This document shows, one piece after another, positions 16,532-25,441 of a stretch of 36,298 nt of DNA. The position numbers were made by a program, and so were the translations under genes. The stretch comes from Chitinophagaceae bacterium. Its GTDB lineage: Bacteria > Bacteroidota > Bacteroidia > Chitinophagales > Chitinophagaceae. Positions within the stretch are counted from its first letter, which is position 1. Each line of letters opens with the position of its first letter. The notes beneath the pieces were generated by a model, which saw nothing but the letters and a program-made list of their open reading frames with translations, did not search any database and was not told where the DNA came from. The stretch is taken from the NCBI GenBank assembly GCA_947371755.1, contig CANBQT010000033.1, positions 1 to 36,298 of the forward strand, written 5' to 3'.

Positions 16532-17479
16532 TTATGCTAATCCTTCTGAAGTCAGATAGCGTTCTGCATCTAAAGCTGCCATGCAACCACTCCCTGCAGC
16601 TGTAACTGCCTGACGATAGTTTTTGTCTTGCACATCACCAGCGGCAAAAACACCTGGTATATTTGTTTTCGAAGTTCCGGGAATGGTTTTAATATAACCG
16701 GTTTCGTCCATATCAATGAATTCCTTAAAAATTCCGCTATTGGGTTCATGTCCAATAGCCACAAAAAAACCACTGACTGGAATATCCTGTTTGGTGTTAG
16801 TTTCAGTGTTAAGCAAACGAATGCCGTCTACTTTATGTTCTCCGAGAACTTCATCAGTAACGCTATTCCAATAAACCTTGATATTTGGTGCATTCAAAAC
16901 ACGATCCTGCATTACTTTACTGGCTCTCATTTGGTCTCTTCGTACAACCATGTGCACAGTGGTACAAAGTTTAGAAAGATATAAAGCTTCCTCTGCTGCT
17001 GTGTCTCCTGCACCTACTATTGCCACTTCTTTTCCTCTAAAAAAGAAGCCATCACACACTGCACAAGCACTTACTCCGAATCCGTTTAAACGCTGTTCAC
17101 TCTCCAGCCCCAACCATTTTGCAGACGCACCTGTACTTATGATAACAGAGTCTGCTTCGATCCATTTCTCTTCGTCAATTTCAACTTTGAATGGTCTTGT
17201 ACTAAAATCAACTTTTGTAGCTAATCCATAACGAATGTCTGCTCCCATGCGGGCAGCTTGTTTTTCGAAATGCACCATCATTTCTGGCCCCTGAATTCCC
17301 TCGGGATACCCAGGATAATTTTCTACTTCTGTAGTAATAGTAAGTTGACCGCCAGGCTGAATACCCTGGTATAATACGGGTTTCATATTTGCTCTGGCTG
17401 CATAAATAGCAGCAGTATAACCTGCAGGCCCTGACCCTATGATCAATACGTGTACTTTCTCTATTGCTTCGTTTGACAT
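16532..17479 (-). CDS. trxB: Thioredoxin reductase (NADPH)
   Basis: This cytosolic FAD flavoenzyme reduces thioredoxin with NADPH. The 315-aa sequence has the FAD motif GSGPAG (15-20) and the redox disulfide CAVC (Cys139, Cys142) followed by DG. The NADPH-binding motif is GAGDTAAEEA (156-165), and the C-terminal FAD motif GVFAAGDVQDKNYRQ lies before the final helix. All hallmarks of the low-molecular-weight bacterial TrxB are present. It is probably monocistronic: a -7 box lies at 17500-17507 and a hairpin follows the gene. Confidence 0.97.
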   Translation of the reverse strand: MSNEAIEKVHVLIIGSGPAGYTAAIYAARANMKPVLYQGIQPGGQLTITTEVENYPGYPEGIQGPEMMVHFEKQAARMGADIRYGLATKVDFSTRPFKVEIDEEKWIEADSVIISTGASAKWLGLESEQRLNGFGVSACAVCDGFFFRGKEVAIVGAGDTAAEEALYLSKLCTTVHMVVRRDQMRASKVMQDRVLNAPNIKVYWNSVTDEVLGEHKVDGIRLLNTETNTKQDIPVSGFFVAIGHEPNSGIFKEFIDMDETGYIKTIPGTSKTNIPGVFAAGDVQDKNYRQAVTAAGSGCMAALDAERYLTSEGLA

Positions 17480-17499
17480 TTTAAATTATTTAAGACGGA

Positions 17500-17507
17500 C
17501 AAAATTA
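17500..17507 (-). promoter_or_regulatory. Candidate -7 box of trxB
   Basis: TAATTTTG on the minus strand matches TAnnTTTG and ends 20 nt before the trxB ATG (17479), giving a leader of about 14 nt. It sits in the 73-base gap between the DUF4249 stop and trxB. No clear -33 is seen. Confidence 0.5.
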
Positions 17508-17552
17508 AATTCCCTCACCCAATCATTCGATTTCTTTGTACACAAAATCGGT

Positions 17553-18437
17553 TTATTTGGGGATAATCAAGGTTTTATATTGTGCAGCATACCCGCAAAA
17601 TGACCCGAGTGCTCCATTATCGATATTACTAATAATTTTCCCTGGTGAAGAAAATGGGTTTCCTATGGATTGAAATGCATATTCCCAGGTTCGCCAAAAA
17701 TCATAAGAGGCTTTGTCGATATTACACAATTTGATAATAGCCGTATCGCCCTTCAAGAAATACCCATAATTAGCACGATCAATTTTTTGAGATCTGTCAA
17801 CACCTCTGTCTATTTGAATCGAATAAGTCTTTCCATCTACAATTTGGTCATCAAACACACTATTAAATCCAGGTAAAAAAGAAGATGAATTTTGCTTTGT
17901 AAAATATCGAATATAATTTCCAAGTCCGGGGGGGTCGGTAACTTTAGTCATCACTACTACCTGGGGTGAGTCAGGGTAATTATTCAGCGGTTTCCACCAA
18001 ATAGAATCTATCTTTTTAGTTAAAGCTGGTATGCCTGTTGAGGCTGTATATACTTGATTTTGATACGTAATTTTTAATTGATAATTCCTACCTAGAACCC
18101 CTCTCATATAAGTTGTAGGGCTCGATGGATCACTACTATAATAATAAAAAAATCCACTAGCAGCGGGCAATTTGTATTCTTTTAACTGATGTGTGTTGAT
18201 ACCATCGGATATAGTGACCACAGCATTATGAATAAAACCGTTGGTAATGATGGTAGAATCGATAGTAGCATAATAGCCTATGGAATTGGAAAGAATAACA
18301 GTTGGGGGTAAATCATTTTCAATCTCGGCATCTACAACTAATTTAGGAGAAGTAACATCTGTTTTAATATGGATGGTCTTTTCACATGACAGGATTGCCA
18401 ATAGAATCAAACCGCCTAAAACAAATCTTTTCATCAT
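17553..18437 (-). CDS. DUF4249 domain lipoprotein
   Basis: This 294-aa protein resembles the Bacteroidota DUF4249 family: a lipoprotein signal with a lipobox ending at Cys18 (LAILSC), followed by beta-rich DUF4249 sequence (SPKLVVDAEIENDLPP, AVVTISDG, IPALTKKIDSIWW) and a terminal SFCGYAA segment. Family members usually accompany TonB-dependent receptors of the SusC type; none lies here, so its partner must be elsewhere if it has one. Two successive ATG codons (18437 and 18434) follow a -7 box by 1 and 4 nt; the second may be the true start. Confidence 0.83.
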   Translation of the reverse strand: MMKRFVLGGLILLAILSCEKTIHIKTDVTSPKLVVDAEIENDLPPTVILSNSIGYYATIDSTIITNGFIHNAVVTISDGINTHQLKEYKLPAASGFFYYYSSDPSSPTTYMRGVLGRNYQLKITYQNQVYTASTGIPALTKKIDSIWWKPLNNYPDSPQVVVMTKVTDPPGLGNYIRYFTKQNSSSFLPGFNSVFDDQIVDGKTYSIQIDRGVDRSQKIDRANYGYFLKGDTAIIKLCNIDKASYDFWRTWEYAFQSIGNPFSSPGKIISNIDNGALGSFCGYAAQYKTLIIPK

Positions 18438-18438
18438 A

Positions 18439-18446
18439 CAAAGTTA
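18439..18446 (-). promoter_or_regulatory. Candidate -7 box directly abutting the DUF4249 gene
   Basis: TAACTTTG on the minus strand matches TAnnTTTG and is separated from the first ATG by a single base and from the second by four. Transcription at the usual distance would start at about the second ATG. Confidence 0.45.
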
Positions 18447-18490
18447 TAAACCTAAAACAATAAGAATTGTGAATTGTTTGGTTACTGATA

Positions 18491-18526
18491 AAACAAAACC
18501 CCTCTCAATGTGGAGGGGTTTTGTTT
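18491..18526 (-). terminator. Strong terminator after the primary sigma factor gene
   Basis: A perfect 14-bp stem (18491-18504 with 18513-18526, core CCCCTC/GAGGGG) with an 8-nt loop lies about 20 nt past the sigma-factor stop. On the minus strand it is followed by T-rich sequence, and the symmetry lets it also stop the opposite strand. Confidence 0.9.
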
Positions 18527-18545
18527 ATTATTTTTTTATGACTTA

Positions 18546-19403
18546 TTATCCTAAGTAAGCTTTTAAAGCATTACTGTAGCGTGCTTTTTGAAGGCGTTTA
18601 ATCGCTCTTTCTTTGATTTGACGAATACGTTCTTTTGTAAGATCATATTTCATTCCAATTTGCTCGATAGTAACACCATTTTCGCCATCTAAACCGAAAT
18701 AAGCATTTACGATCTCTGCTTCACGAGGACTAAGTGATTTTAATACTCTTCGAATTTCTTCTCTCAAAGAATCTTTCATTACATCTTCATCCGTATCATC
18801 ACTACCTTCTAATAGATCACCCATCGCAACATCTTCAGCTTCATGCACTGGAGCATCTAGAGAAGTGTGACGAGTATTAGATTGGAAAATGTTATTGATC
18901 TCAGTCTCACTCATTTCAAGAATTTCAGCTAATTCTTCAGTAGAAGGTTCACGTTCATGTTCTTGCTCAAAAGCCATATAAGCTTTATTTGCTTTATTGT
19001 AAGTACCAATCTTGTTTTGTGGTAAGCGAACTAATCTACCTTGTTCAGCCAAAGCCTGAAGGATTGACTGACGAATCCACCATACAGCATAAGAAATGAA
19101 TTTGAAACCTTTGGTCTCATCAAATCTTTGTGCAGCCTTAATTAAACCAAGATTTCCTTCATTGATCAAATCACTTAAGGAAAGACCCTGATGCTGGTAT
19201 TGCTTTGCTACAGATACCACAAAACGCAAGTTTGCCTGAACCAATTTGTCTAAAGCCCTTTGATCTCCCATTTTGATCTTCTGAGCCAATGTGGTCTCTT
19301 CTTCAGGAGTGATCATCGGAATTTTAGAAATTTCCTGTAGATACTTTTCAACTGCCTGAGAGTCGCGGTTGGTAATCTGGGTAGCAATTTTGAGCTGCCT
19401 CAT
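18546..19403 (-). CDS. rpoD: RNA polymerase primary sigma factor (RpoD/SigA type)
   Basis: This is the housekeeping sigma-70 of Bacteroidota, unusually short (285 aa) because it lacks the large region 1.1 and non-conserved insert. Region 1.2 begins near residue 16. Regions 2.1-2.4 lie at 45-114 and contain DLINEGNLGLIKAAQRFD and KFISYAVWWIRQSI. Region 3 spans about 130-185, and region 4.2 has a helix-turn-helix at 243-272 (VTIEQIGMKYDLTKERIRQI). This factor is expected to recognise the TTTG / TAnnTTTG promoters noted in this window. Its own box is at 19504-19511, giving a leader of about 95 nt, long for this genome. A strong terminator follows. Confidence 0.96.
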   Translation of the reverse strand: MRQLKIATQITNRDSQAVEKYLQEISKIPMITPEEETTLAQKIKMGDQRALDKLVQANLRFVVSVAKQYQHQGLSLSDLINEGNLGLIKAAQRFDETKGFKFISYAVWWIRQSILQALAEQGRLVRLPQNKIGTYNKANKAYMAFEQEHEREPSTEELAEILEMSETEINNIFQSNTRHTSLDAPVHEAEDVAMGDLLEGSDDTDEDVMKDSLREEIRRVLKSLSPREAEIVNAYFGLDGENGVTIEQIGMKYDLTKERIRQIKERAIKRLQKARYSNALKAYLG

Positions 19404-19503
19404 AGTTTGAAATTAGCTTAATTAAATAAAACGCAGTAAAGACTGTAATTGTTCTATAACCTACAATAGGACAAACAATAACAACAACCTTTTTCAGAGC
19501 CTG

Positions 19504-19511
19504 CAAAAGTA
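19504..19511 (-). promoter_or_regulatory. Candidate -7 box of the sigma factor gene
   Basis: TACTTTTG on the minus strand matches TAnnTTTG. The predicted start near 19498 gives a leader of about 95 nt before the ATG at 19403. No clear -33. In the 251-base gap 19404-19654 I see this box and the ltaE box, and nothing else supported. Confidence 0.5.
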
Positions 19512-19640
19512 AGAAAAACGAATGTTAAATGGTAGCATTTGTGGAAAAAGTTCATAAAATGGGCAAAATACATCCAATCCTTCCCAAAATTGAGGATAAA
19601 ATTAGATGACTGATCCATCATAAAAAGATTGATTTCGTTT

Positions 19641-19648
19641 TATCTTCG
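19641..19648 (+). promoter_or_regulatory. Candidate -7 box of the threonine aldolase / pgi unit
   Basis: TATCTTCG differs from TAnnTTTG at one base and ends 6 nt before the ATG at 19655, so the mRNA could have almost no leader. A -33 element is not obvious. Confidence 0.4.
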
Positions 19649-19654
19649 CAATCT

Positions 19655-20668
19655 ATGATTGATTTTAGGTCTGATACAGTAACCCAGCCCACCCAATTGA
19701 TGCGAGAAGCGATGATGCAAGCTAAAATTGGAGATGATGTATTTGGTGAAGATCCTTCGGTAAACGAGTTAGAATCCCTTTCTGCTGCTCTTTTTGGGAT
19801 GGAATCTGCTTTATTTTGCCCAAGTGGTACTATGACAAATCAAATAGCAATAAAATGCCATACGCAACCTGGTGATGAAGTGATATGTGATGTATTATCA
19901 CATGTATATTTATATGAGGGTGGAGGTATTGCCGCCAATTCTGGTTCGTCTGTGCGTTTATTACAGGGAAATAGAGGTAGGATAACTGCTGAAATGGTAA
20001 AGAATGCAATTAATCCCGATGATATACACAAACCACAATCAAGATTGGTGTCTTTAGAAAATACTGCAAACAGAGGTGGCGGAAGTTGTTATGATTTTAT
20101 TGATATCCAATCAATTAGAGAGGTTTGCTCAAATTTTGGTTTGGGATTGCATTTAGATGGTGCCAGAATATTTAATGCCCTTATTGCCAAAAATGAAACG
20201 GCCAAACAATATGGAGAGGTTTTCGATTCCATTTCCATTTGCCTCAGCAAAGGATTAGGTGCTCCTGTTGGATCAGTTCTTTTGGGCAAGACCGATTTTA
20301 TAAAAAAAGCAAAAAGGGTTAGAAAATTATATGGCGGCGGCATGCGTCAGGCTGGTTTTATTGCAGCGGCAGGTATTTATGCTTTACAACACCACATTGA
20401 TCGATTGGCAGAGGATCATCTACACACTAAATTAATAGAGTCCGCTTTACAGAATAAAGATTTTGTTGGCGAGATCTTATCGGCAGAAACCAATATTTTA
20501 ATATTTGAAGTGAAAGGAAAATATACTGCTCCCATTCTTTGTTCTATATTAAAAGAAAAAGGTATTTTAGCAATCGCAATCTCCCCTAGTCAAATTCGAT
20601 TTGTATTACACTTAGATGTAACACCTGCACAGGTGCAACAAACCATTGATATTATTGAAAAGCTTTAA
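19655..20668 (+). CDS. ltaE: Low-specificity L-threonine aldolase
   Basis: This pyridoxal-phosphate enzyme of fold type I cleaves L-threonine (and allo-threonine) to glycine and acetaldehyde. The 337-aa length and motifs fit the family: start [13 protein letters not shown], the [11 protein letters not shown] loop, [10 protein letters not shown] (about 165-174) with the cofactor-binding Asp, and the Schiff-base lysine Lys199 in [12 protein letters not shown]. It is followed after 37 nt by pgi and probably cotranscribed. Broad-specificity members also act on beta-hydroxy amino acids; stereospecificity cannot be read from the sequence. Confidence 0.93.
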   Translation: MIDFRSDTVTQPTQLMREAMMQAKIGDDVFGEDPSVNELESLSAALFGMESALFCPSGTMTNQIAIKCHTQPGDEVICDVLSHVYLYEGGGIAANSGSSVRLLQGNRGRITAEMVKNAINPDDIHKPQSRLVSLENTANRGGGSCYDFIDIQSIREVCSNFGLGLHLDGARIFNALIAKNETAKQYGEVFDSISICLSKGLGAPVGSVLLGKTDFIKKAKRVRKLYGGGMRQAGFIAAAGIYALQHHIDRLAEDHLHTKLIESALQNKDFVGEILSAETNILIFEVKGKYTAPILCSILKEKGILAIAISPSQIRFVLHLDVTPAQVQQTIDIIEKL

Positions 20669-20705
20669 TTGAATTTGATAAATCCAATATCCAAATAGAA
20701 TAGAT

Positions 20706-22367
20706 ATGTTACCTAGAACGAACCCTACCACAACGCAAGCTTGGTTTTTATTAAAGAAACATTTTGAAGAAGAAATGAATCGCAAACATATGCGCGATTT
20801 TTTTGCCTCTGACGCTGAACGTTTTAAAAAATTCTCCATACATCTGGAAGATATTTTATTTGACTATTCGAAAAATATCTTGAATGAAAAGACGCTTAAA
20901 TTATTGTTAGAATTAGCAGAAGATTGTAAACTTAAAGATGCTGTTAAGTCATTATTCAATGGTGAAAAAATTAACGAAACAGAAGGCAGGGCTGTACTAC
21001 ACACAGCCTTAAGAAATTTTTCAGGCCATTCCATTAAAGTGGACGGGGAAGATATCATGCCTGGAATTCAAAGAGTGCTATCACAGATGAAAACTTTTTG
21101 TGAGGCAATCCATAGTGGCAATTGGAAGGGGTTTACTGGTAAGCCAATTCGTTATATTGTAAATATTGGTATAGGGGGAAGTGATCTTGGTCCGGTGATG
21201 GTTACCGAAGCCCTTAAGCCTTATTGGTTGAAAGGATTTGAAACACTATTTGTGAGTAATGTAGATGGAACCCATATTGCAGAAACGCTCAAAAAAGTAA
21301 ATCCAGAAGAAACATTATTCCTGATTGCATCCAAGACATTTACAACTCAAGAAACAATGACCAATGCGCATACAGCTAGGTCTTGGTTTTTATCATCTGG
21401 TGCCTCTGAGTCTGATATTGCAAAACATTTCGCAGCATTAAGCACAAATGAAAAAGCAGTTACTGAATTTGGTATTGACGCTGCCAATATGTTTGAATTT
21501 TGGGATTGGGTTGGTGGAAGATATTCTCTATGGAGTGCGATTGGTTTATCCATTGCCCTGACCATTGGTTATGACAATTTCATATTATTATTAAAAGGTG
21601 CTGAAACAGCAGACAAGCACTTACAGACTGCTCCTCTTAATAAAAACATTCCTGTTTTGATGGCTTTAATTGGAGTATGGTATACAAATTTCATGGGCGC
21701 ACAGAGTGAAGCTATTCTTCCATACGATCAATATATGCATCGTTTTGCTGCATATTTTCAACAAGGAAACATGGAAAGTAATGGTAAAAGTGTAGATAGA
21801 AATGGTAATCCAGTTAATTATGCAACTGGTCCGGTTATCTGGGGTGAGCCCGGCACTAATGGCCAACATGCATTTTATCAATTGATCCATCAGGGTTCGA
21901 TGTTGATCCCTTGTGATTTTATTGCCCCAGCAATTAGTCACAATCCTATCGGTGATCACCACGTAAAATTAATGTCTAACTTTTTTGCTCAAACAGAAGC
22001 ATTAATGAATGGAAAATCTGAGAATGAAGTGAAAGTGGAGTTGATGAAAGCAGGAAGATCAGAGGATGAGATCAAAAAATTAACCCCATTCAAAGTATTC
22101 TCGGGCAATAAGCCAACCAATTCTATATTAGTTAAAGAGATTACACCCTACTCCCTTGGTACTTTGATCGCATTGTATGAACACAAGATTTTTATTCAGG
22201 GCGTTTTATGGAATATTTTCAGTTTCGATCAATGGGGTGTTGAATTAGGAAAACAATTGGCTAATAAAATCCTTCCTGAGTTAGAAAATGATAGTAAAGT
22301 GGTAGGTCACGATAGTTCCACTAATGGCCTTATCAATTCATTCAAAGAATTACGAAAATCAAAATAG
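20706..22367 (+). CDS. pgi: Glucose-6-phosphate isomerase
   Basis: This cytosolic glycolytic enzyme interconverts glucose-6-phosphate and fructose-6-phosphate. The 553-aa protein is the long (E. coli/animal) type. Motifs: the phosphate-binding [10 protein letters not shown] (near 156), [16 protein letters not shown], the catalytic glutamate in GNMESNGK (about 355), the histidine in [13 protein letters not shown] (about 388), and the C-terminal signature with catalytic lysine in [10 protein letters not shown] (about 515). The last 44 bases overlap the frame of the next gene if that gene uses its first ATG. Confidence 0.98.
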   Translation: MLPRTNPTTTQAWFLLKKHFEEEMNRKHMRDFFASDAERFKKFSIHLEDILFDYSKNILNEKTLKLLLELAEDCKLKDAVKSLFNGEKINETEGRAVLHTALRNFSGHSIKVDGEDIMPGIQRVLSQMKTFCEAIHSGNWKGFTGKPIRYIVNIGIGGSDLGPVMVTEALKPYWLKGFETLFVSNVDGTHIAETLKKVNPEETLFLIASKTFTTQETMTNAHTARSWFLSSGASESDIAKHFAALSTNEKAVTEFGIDAANMFEFWDWVGGRYSLWSAIGLSIALTIGYDNFILLLKGAETADKHLQTAPLNKNIPVLMALIGVWYTNFMGAQSEAILPYDQYMHRFAAYFQQGNMESNGKSVDRNGNPVNYATGPVIWGEPGTNGQHAFYQLIHQGSMLIPCDFIAPAISHNPIGDHHVKLMSNFFAQTEALMNGKSENEVKVELMKAGRSEDEIKKLTPFKVFSGNKPTNSILVKEITPYSLGTLIALYEHKIFIQGVLWNIFSFDQWGVELGKQLANKILPELENDSKVVGHDSSTNGLINSFKELRKSK

Positions 22368-22854
22368 TGTGGCAGTAACTATTCGTCCCATTTTACCTTC
22401 TGACAATTCAATGATTGCAGCTATTATCAGGGCATCATTAGAAGAGTTTGGTGCCAATAAACCAGGTACCGTTTATTTTGATGTAACCACTGATCATCTC
22501 TATGAACTATTTCAGGAACATGAAAGATGCGCATATTTTATTGCAGAAGATGATGGAATTATCCTAGGAGGGGCTGGATATTTTCATTCAGACGGATTGG
22601 AAGACGATACCTGCGAATTAGTAAAAATGTATTTAACGAAATCATCTAGAGGCAAAGGGTTAGGGCAACAAATGATTGCACATTGTATTACTGAGGCAAG
22701 CTCAAACGGATTTAATCAGATGTATCTTGAAACAATGCCTGAATTAAAAAAAGCAATTCAAGTGTATGAAAAATTCGGTTTCGATTATTTACAAGGGCCT
22801 ATGGGAAACACCGGGCATGATGGTTGTGGCATATGGATGCTGAAAAAAATATAA
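22324..22854 (+). CDS. GNAT-family N-acetyltransferase
   Basis: This 176-aa GNAT protein has an acetyl-CoA-binding motif [13 protein letters not shown] (about 106-117), preceded by the beta-4 strand ELVKMYLTK. Motif B follows near the end ([18 protein letters not shown]). Substrate unknown; the family acetylates amines on small molecules, ribosomal proteins or peptides. The ATG at 22324 overlaps the end of pgi by 44 bases; a GTG at 22369, one base after the pgi stop, would give a start just before [11 protein letters not shown], where family members usually begin. It is the last gene of the unit, followed at once by a terminator. Confidence 0.87.
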   Translation: MALSIHSKNYENQNSVAVTIRPILPSDNSMIAAIIRASLEEFGANKPGTVYFDVTTDHLYELFQEHERCAYFIAEDDGIILGGAGYFHSDGLEDDTCELVKMYLTKSSRGKGLGQQMIAHCITEASSNGFNQMYLETMPELKKAIQVYEKFGFDYLQGPMGNTGHDGCGIWMLKKI

Positions 22855-22886
22855 AAAAAGCCGTCTAAAATTAGACGGCTTTTTTT
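22854..22886. terminator. Bidirectional terminator between GNAT and DUF3276 genes
   Basis: AAAAAAAGCCGTCT pairs almost completely with AGACGGCTTTTTTT around a 6-nt loop (22867-22872). A- and T-tracts on the two sides serve both convergent genes. It begins at the last base of the GNAT stop codon and ends 16 bases before the DUF3276 stop. Confidence 0.92.
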
Positions 22887-22902
22887 ATAAAATAATTCAT
22901 CA

Positions 22903-23370
22903 TTACCATTTATCTACTTCTTCTGTAGCAGTTGGATTAATAAAATTGTCTGGTTTTTCTTCAACAACAGGTTTTGCAGGTTCTGCTACTACCTCTTCAG
23001 ATTTTTCTTCTGCTACTATTGCTGCAGAATGATCTTGTTCAATACTTTCATTTTCAACATATCCTTCTTCGCCTTCAGGATATTCATGGTTGAAAGCATC
23101 AAAATCAAAATCAGGCATCAGATCTGTCTTCACATAATCCACTGCTTCACCTAATGCTTTTATAAATTTGTTGAAATCTTCTTTGTACAAGAAAATCTTA
23201 TGTCTATCATACCCATTATTATCAAACCTTTTGCGGCTTTCTGTAATAGTTAGATAGTAGTCATTTCCTCTGGTAGCCCTTACATCAAAAAAATAAGTCC
23301 TTCTTTTTCCAGCTCTGATACGTTTACTATAAACGCTGTCCATTTTCTTCTCGTTGTTCTCGTACGACAC
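22903..23370 (-). CDS. DUF3276 / PUR-alpha-like nucleic-acid-binding protein
   Basis: The core YSKRIRAGKRRTYFFDVRA, then DYYLTITESRKRF and the KIFLYKEDFNKFIKAL strand-helix, is the PUR repeat of the Bacteroidota/spirochaete DUF3276 family, which binds single-stranded DNA or RNA. A long acidic Glu/Val/Ala-rich tail (last about 60 residues) follows, ending NPTATEEVDKW. The frame extends to an ATG at 23412, but a -7 box (TATATTTG, 23410-23417) covers that codon, so the start must be downstream. I prefer GTG 23370 (155 aa); ATG 23343 (146 aa, MDSVYSKRI) is the other possibility. Cellular role is unknown. Confidence 0.85.
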   Translation of the reverse strand: MSYENNEKKMDSVYSKRIRAGKRRTYFFDVRATRGNDYYLTITESRKRFDNNGYDRHKIFLYKEDFNKFIKALGEAVDYVKTDLMPDFDFDAFNHEYPEGEEGYVENESIEQDHSAAIVAEEKSEEVVAEPAKPVVEEKPDNFINPTATEEVDKW

Positions 23371-23409
23371 AGTTAATTTGATTTTTGTTGTAGAATCATT
23401 TAAGCGGCA

Positions 23410-23439
23410 CAAATATAGGATTGTTTCAGAATTACCAAA
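23410..23439 (-). promoter_or_regulatory. Promoter of the DUF3276 gene
   Basis: On the minus strand TTTG (23439-23436), an 18-nt spacer and TATATTTG (23417-23410) match the Bacteroidota -33/-7 arrangement. This is the clearest complete promoter in the window and it rules out translation from the ATG at 23412. Confidence 0.75.
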
Positions 23440-23464
23440 ATTTTGAATAGTCTTAGCAATTTAT

Positions 23465-25312
23465 TTAGTTTTCTGTATTGGTTTCTTCCAATTCCTTTTC
23501 TTGTTCTGTCAATTGCAAACGGTATAATTCTGCATAGTATCCATTTTTAAGAATGAGGGCATCATGATCACCCATTTCGATAATTGAACCATTTTCAAGT
23601 ACTATGATCTTATCAAATCTGAAAGTTGAGAATATTCGATGCGTAATGATAATTGCTGTCTTTTCTTTTAAATAGGTATACAAATTGGTTAAAATCCGGT
23701 ATTCTGTTTTGGCATCAACCGCACTGAGACAATCGTCGAATACAATGATTTCAGGATCTTTTATTAAAGCACGGGCAATCGAAATTCTTTGTTTTTGACC
23801 ACCACTAAGGGTTACACCTCGCTCCCCTATCATTGTTTCATAACCTTTTTCAAATCCCAGTATCTCTTGATGCACATTAGAAAACTGTGCTGCCTTTTCG
23901 ATCCTTTCTAAGGAAGCAGTCTCAGACAATCCAAAACTGATATTATTTGCAACAGTATCACTAAATAGAAAAACGTCTTGTTGAACATAACTGATTTGTT
24001 CGCGAATTACTTTTGTATCAAAATCCCGTAAGTCCTTTCCTCCAATTTGTACCATACCCTCCTGAGGATCATAAAATCTCAATAATAACTGAGCAAGGGT
24101 TGATTTACCACTTCCAGTTCTACCGAGCACTAATACTTTCTGACCTTTTTCTATGTTTACATCCAAATTCTGAATTGCTTTAATTCCAGTATGCGGATAA
24201 GTAAAATTTACTTTATGAAAATCAATGGATCCGGAAATCGGTTGAATGGATGCATTCGCACTATTTTGTATAGTAGGCGTGGATAATAGGAATTCATTAA
24301 TTCTTTTTTGAGAAGCAGATGCTCTTTGTATCATACTTGCGGTCCATCCAATGGCACTTACGGGAAAAGTAAGCATGTTAATGTAAATCACAAACTCTAC
24401 AATTAACCCTAATTTACTGGTGTCATGAAGAGCCTGTATACCACCAATACAAATGGTAAAAAGCGTACTTAATCCAATCATCAAAGCCATACTTGGAAAA
24501 TAAATGGCTTCTACTTTAGCTAGTCCAACCGCTTGTTCACGATATGCTTCACTATTTTTTTTAAAGAAGCCAAGCATTGCCTTTTCTTGAACAAATGATT
24601 TGATAACCCTGATACCAGAATAGGATTCCTGTGCATTAGATGTGAGGTCAGACAAAAGCGACTGTATCTTTTCGCTCTTTTTATTGATGATACTATTTAC
24701 TAAATAAATTGTAATGGCCAAAATAGGCAAAGGTGCCAATACATATAACGTAAGCATGACGTCTTTTCTCAGCATACTTACAACACTAAATCCAATTAAT
24801 GCCACCAGATTAATCAGATACATGATTGCCGGGCCAGTATACATTCTCACTCTACTTACATCTTCAGACATTCGATTCATCAGATCTCCCGTACTATTTG
24901 TTTTATAGAAATTAGTATCTAATCGTTGATACTGTTGAAAAATGGCATTTTTTTGGTCAAACTCAATGTGGCGGCTCATAACGATAATCGTTTGGCGCAT
25001 AAAAAACATTAAGAAACCTCTGATGATTGCAAACAGTAGAATGGTTAGACTAGAAATGGCCACCAGTGTTCCAAAATCGAAATTGCTACTTTCTACCCAA
25101 TGAATAAACCCTGATACTAACCAATCATGGACTGGTTTGCTGATGACTGGTTTAGCCCCTGGTAAATGCAGTTGTACTTGATTTACTACATAACCTGTAA
25201 TCTGAGGAGCTAAAACTGCGAAATAATTTGCACCAATCACAAAAAAAATACCAATAAAAAAACGATTTCTGTATTTCCAGAAATAATGATTGATGGAGGA
25301 AAGATGTTTCAA
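23465..25312 (-). CDS. ABC exporter, fused membrane and ATPase domains (MdlA/YheI-like)
   Basis: This 615-aa inner-membrane half-transporter has six transmembrane helices (about 17-330) followed by a nucleotide-binding domain: Walker A GRTGSGKST (397-405), signature LSGGQKQR (about 500-507), H-loop IITHR. Walker B reads IIVFDDCLSAVD, so Asp527 stands where a catalytic glutamate is normal. This DD form is typical of the degenerate half of heterodimeric exporters such as MdlA or YheI, suggesting either a heterodimer with a distant partner or a slow homodimer. Substrate unknown. A -7 box (25329-25336) lies 16 nt before the ATG. The lipid A flippase MsbA is a less likely identity. Confidence 0.93.
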   Translation of the reverse strand: MKHLSSINHYFWKYRNRFFIGIFFVIGANYFAVLAPQITGYVVNQVQLHLPGAKPVISKPVHDWLVSGFIHWVESSNFDFGTLVAISSLTILLFAIIRGFLMFFMRQTIIVMSRHIEFDQKNAIFQQYQRLDTNFYKTNSTGDLMNRMSEDVSRVRMYTGPAIMYLINLVALIGFSVVSMLRKDVMLTLYVLAPLPILAITIYLVNSIINKKSEKIQSLLSDLTSNAQESYSGIRVIKSFVQEKAMLGFFKKNSEAYREQAVGLAKVEAIYFPSMALMIGLSTLFTICIGGIQALHDTSKLGLIVEFVIYINMLTFPVSAIGWTASMIQRASASQKRINEFLLSTPTIQNSANASIQPISGSIDFHKVNFTYPHTGIKAIQNLDVNIEKGQKVLVLGRTGSGKSTLAQLLLRFYDPQEGMVQIGGKDLRDFDTKVIREQISYVQQDVFLFSDTVANNISFGLSETASLERIEKAAQFSNVHQEILGFEKGYETMIGERGVTLSGGQKQRISIARALIKDPEIIVFDDCLSAVDAKTEYRILTNLYTYLKEKTAIIITHRIFSTFRFDKIIVLENGSIIEMGDHDALILKNGYYAELYRLQLTEQEKELEETNTEN

Positions 25313-25328
25313 ATGAGTGGGTTTGGTT

Positions 25329-25336
25329 CAAAGGTA
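25329..25336 (-). promoter_or_regulatory. Candidate -7 box of the ABC exporter gene
   Basis: TACCTTTG on the minus strand matches TAnnTTTG and ends 16 nt before the start codon. No definite -33. The 217-base gap between this gene and nuoA is AT-rich and also contains the nuo palindrome. Confidence 0.5.
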
Positions 25337-25441
25337 GTATAACAGTAGAATCTTAATAAAGGTTTCATTATTATATTAAAATATTTTTAACTATTAATTA
25401 AAATAATGAATATTTCATGATTTTTAAAATGAGGAAAAATA

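Noticed and set aside
16628..17231. Two frames of about 117 codons opposite trxB
   Set aside because: They lie entirely within trxB, whose motifs are complete, and show no recognisable domain.
17515..17545. CGATTT/AAATCG inverted repeat between DUF4249 and trxB
   Set aside because: Six AT-rich base pairs with an 11-nt loop and no U-tract; not a credible terminator.
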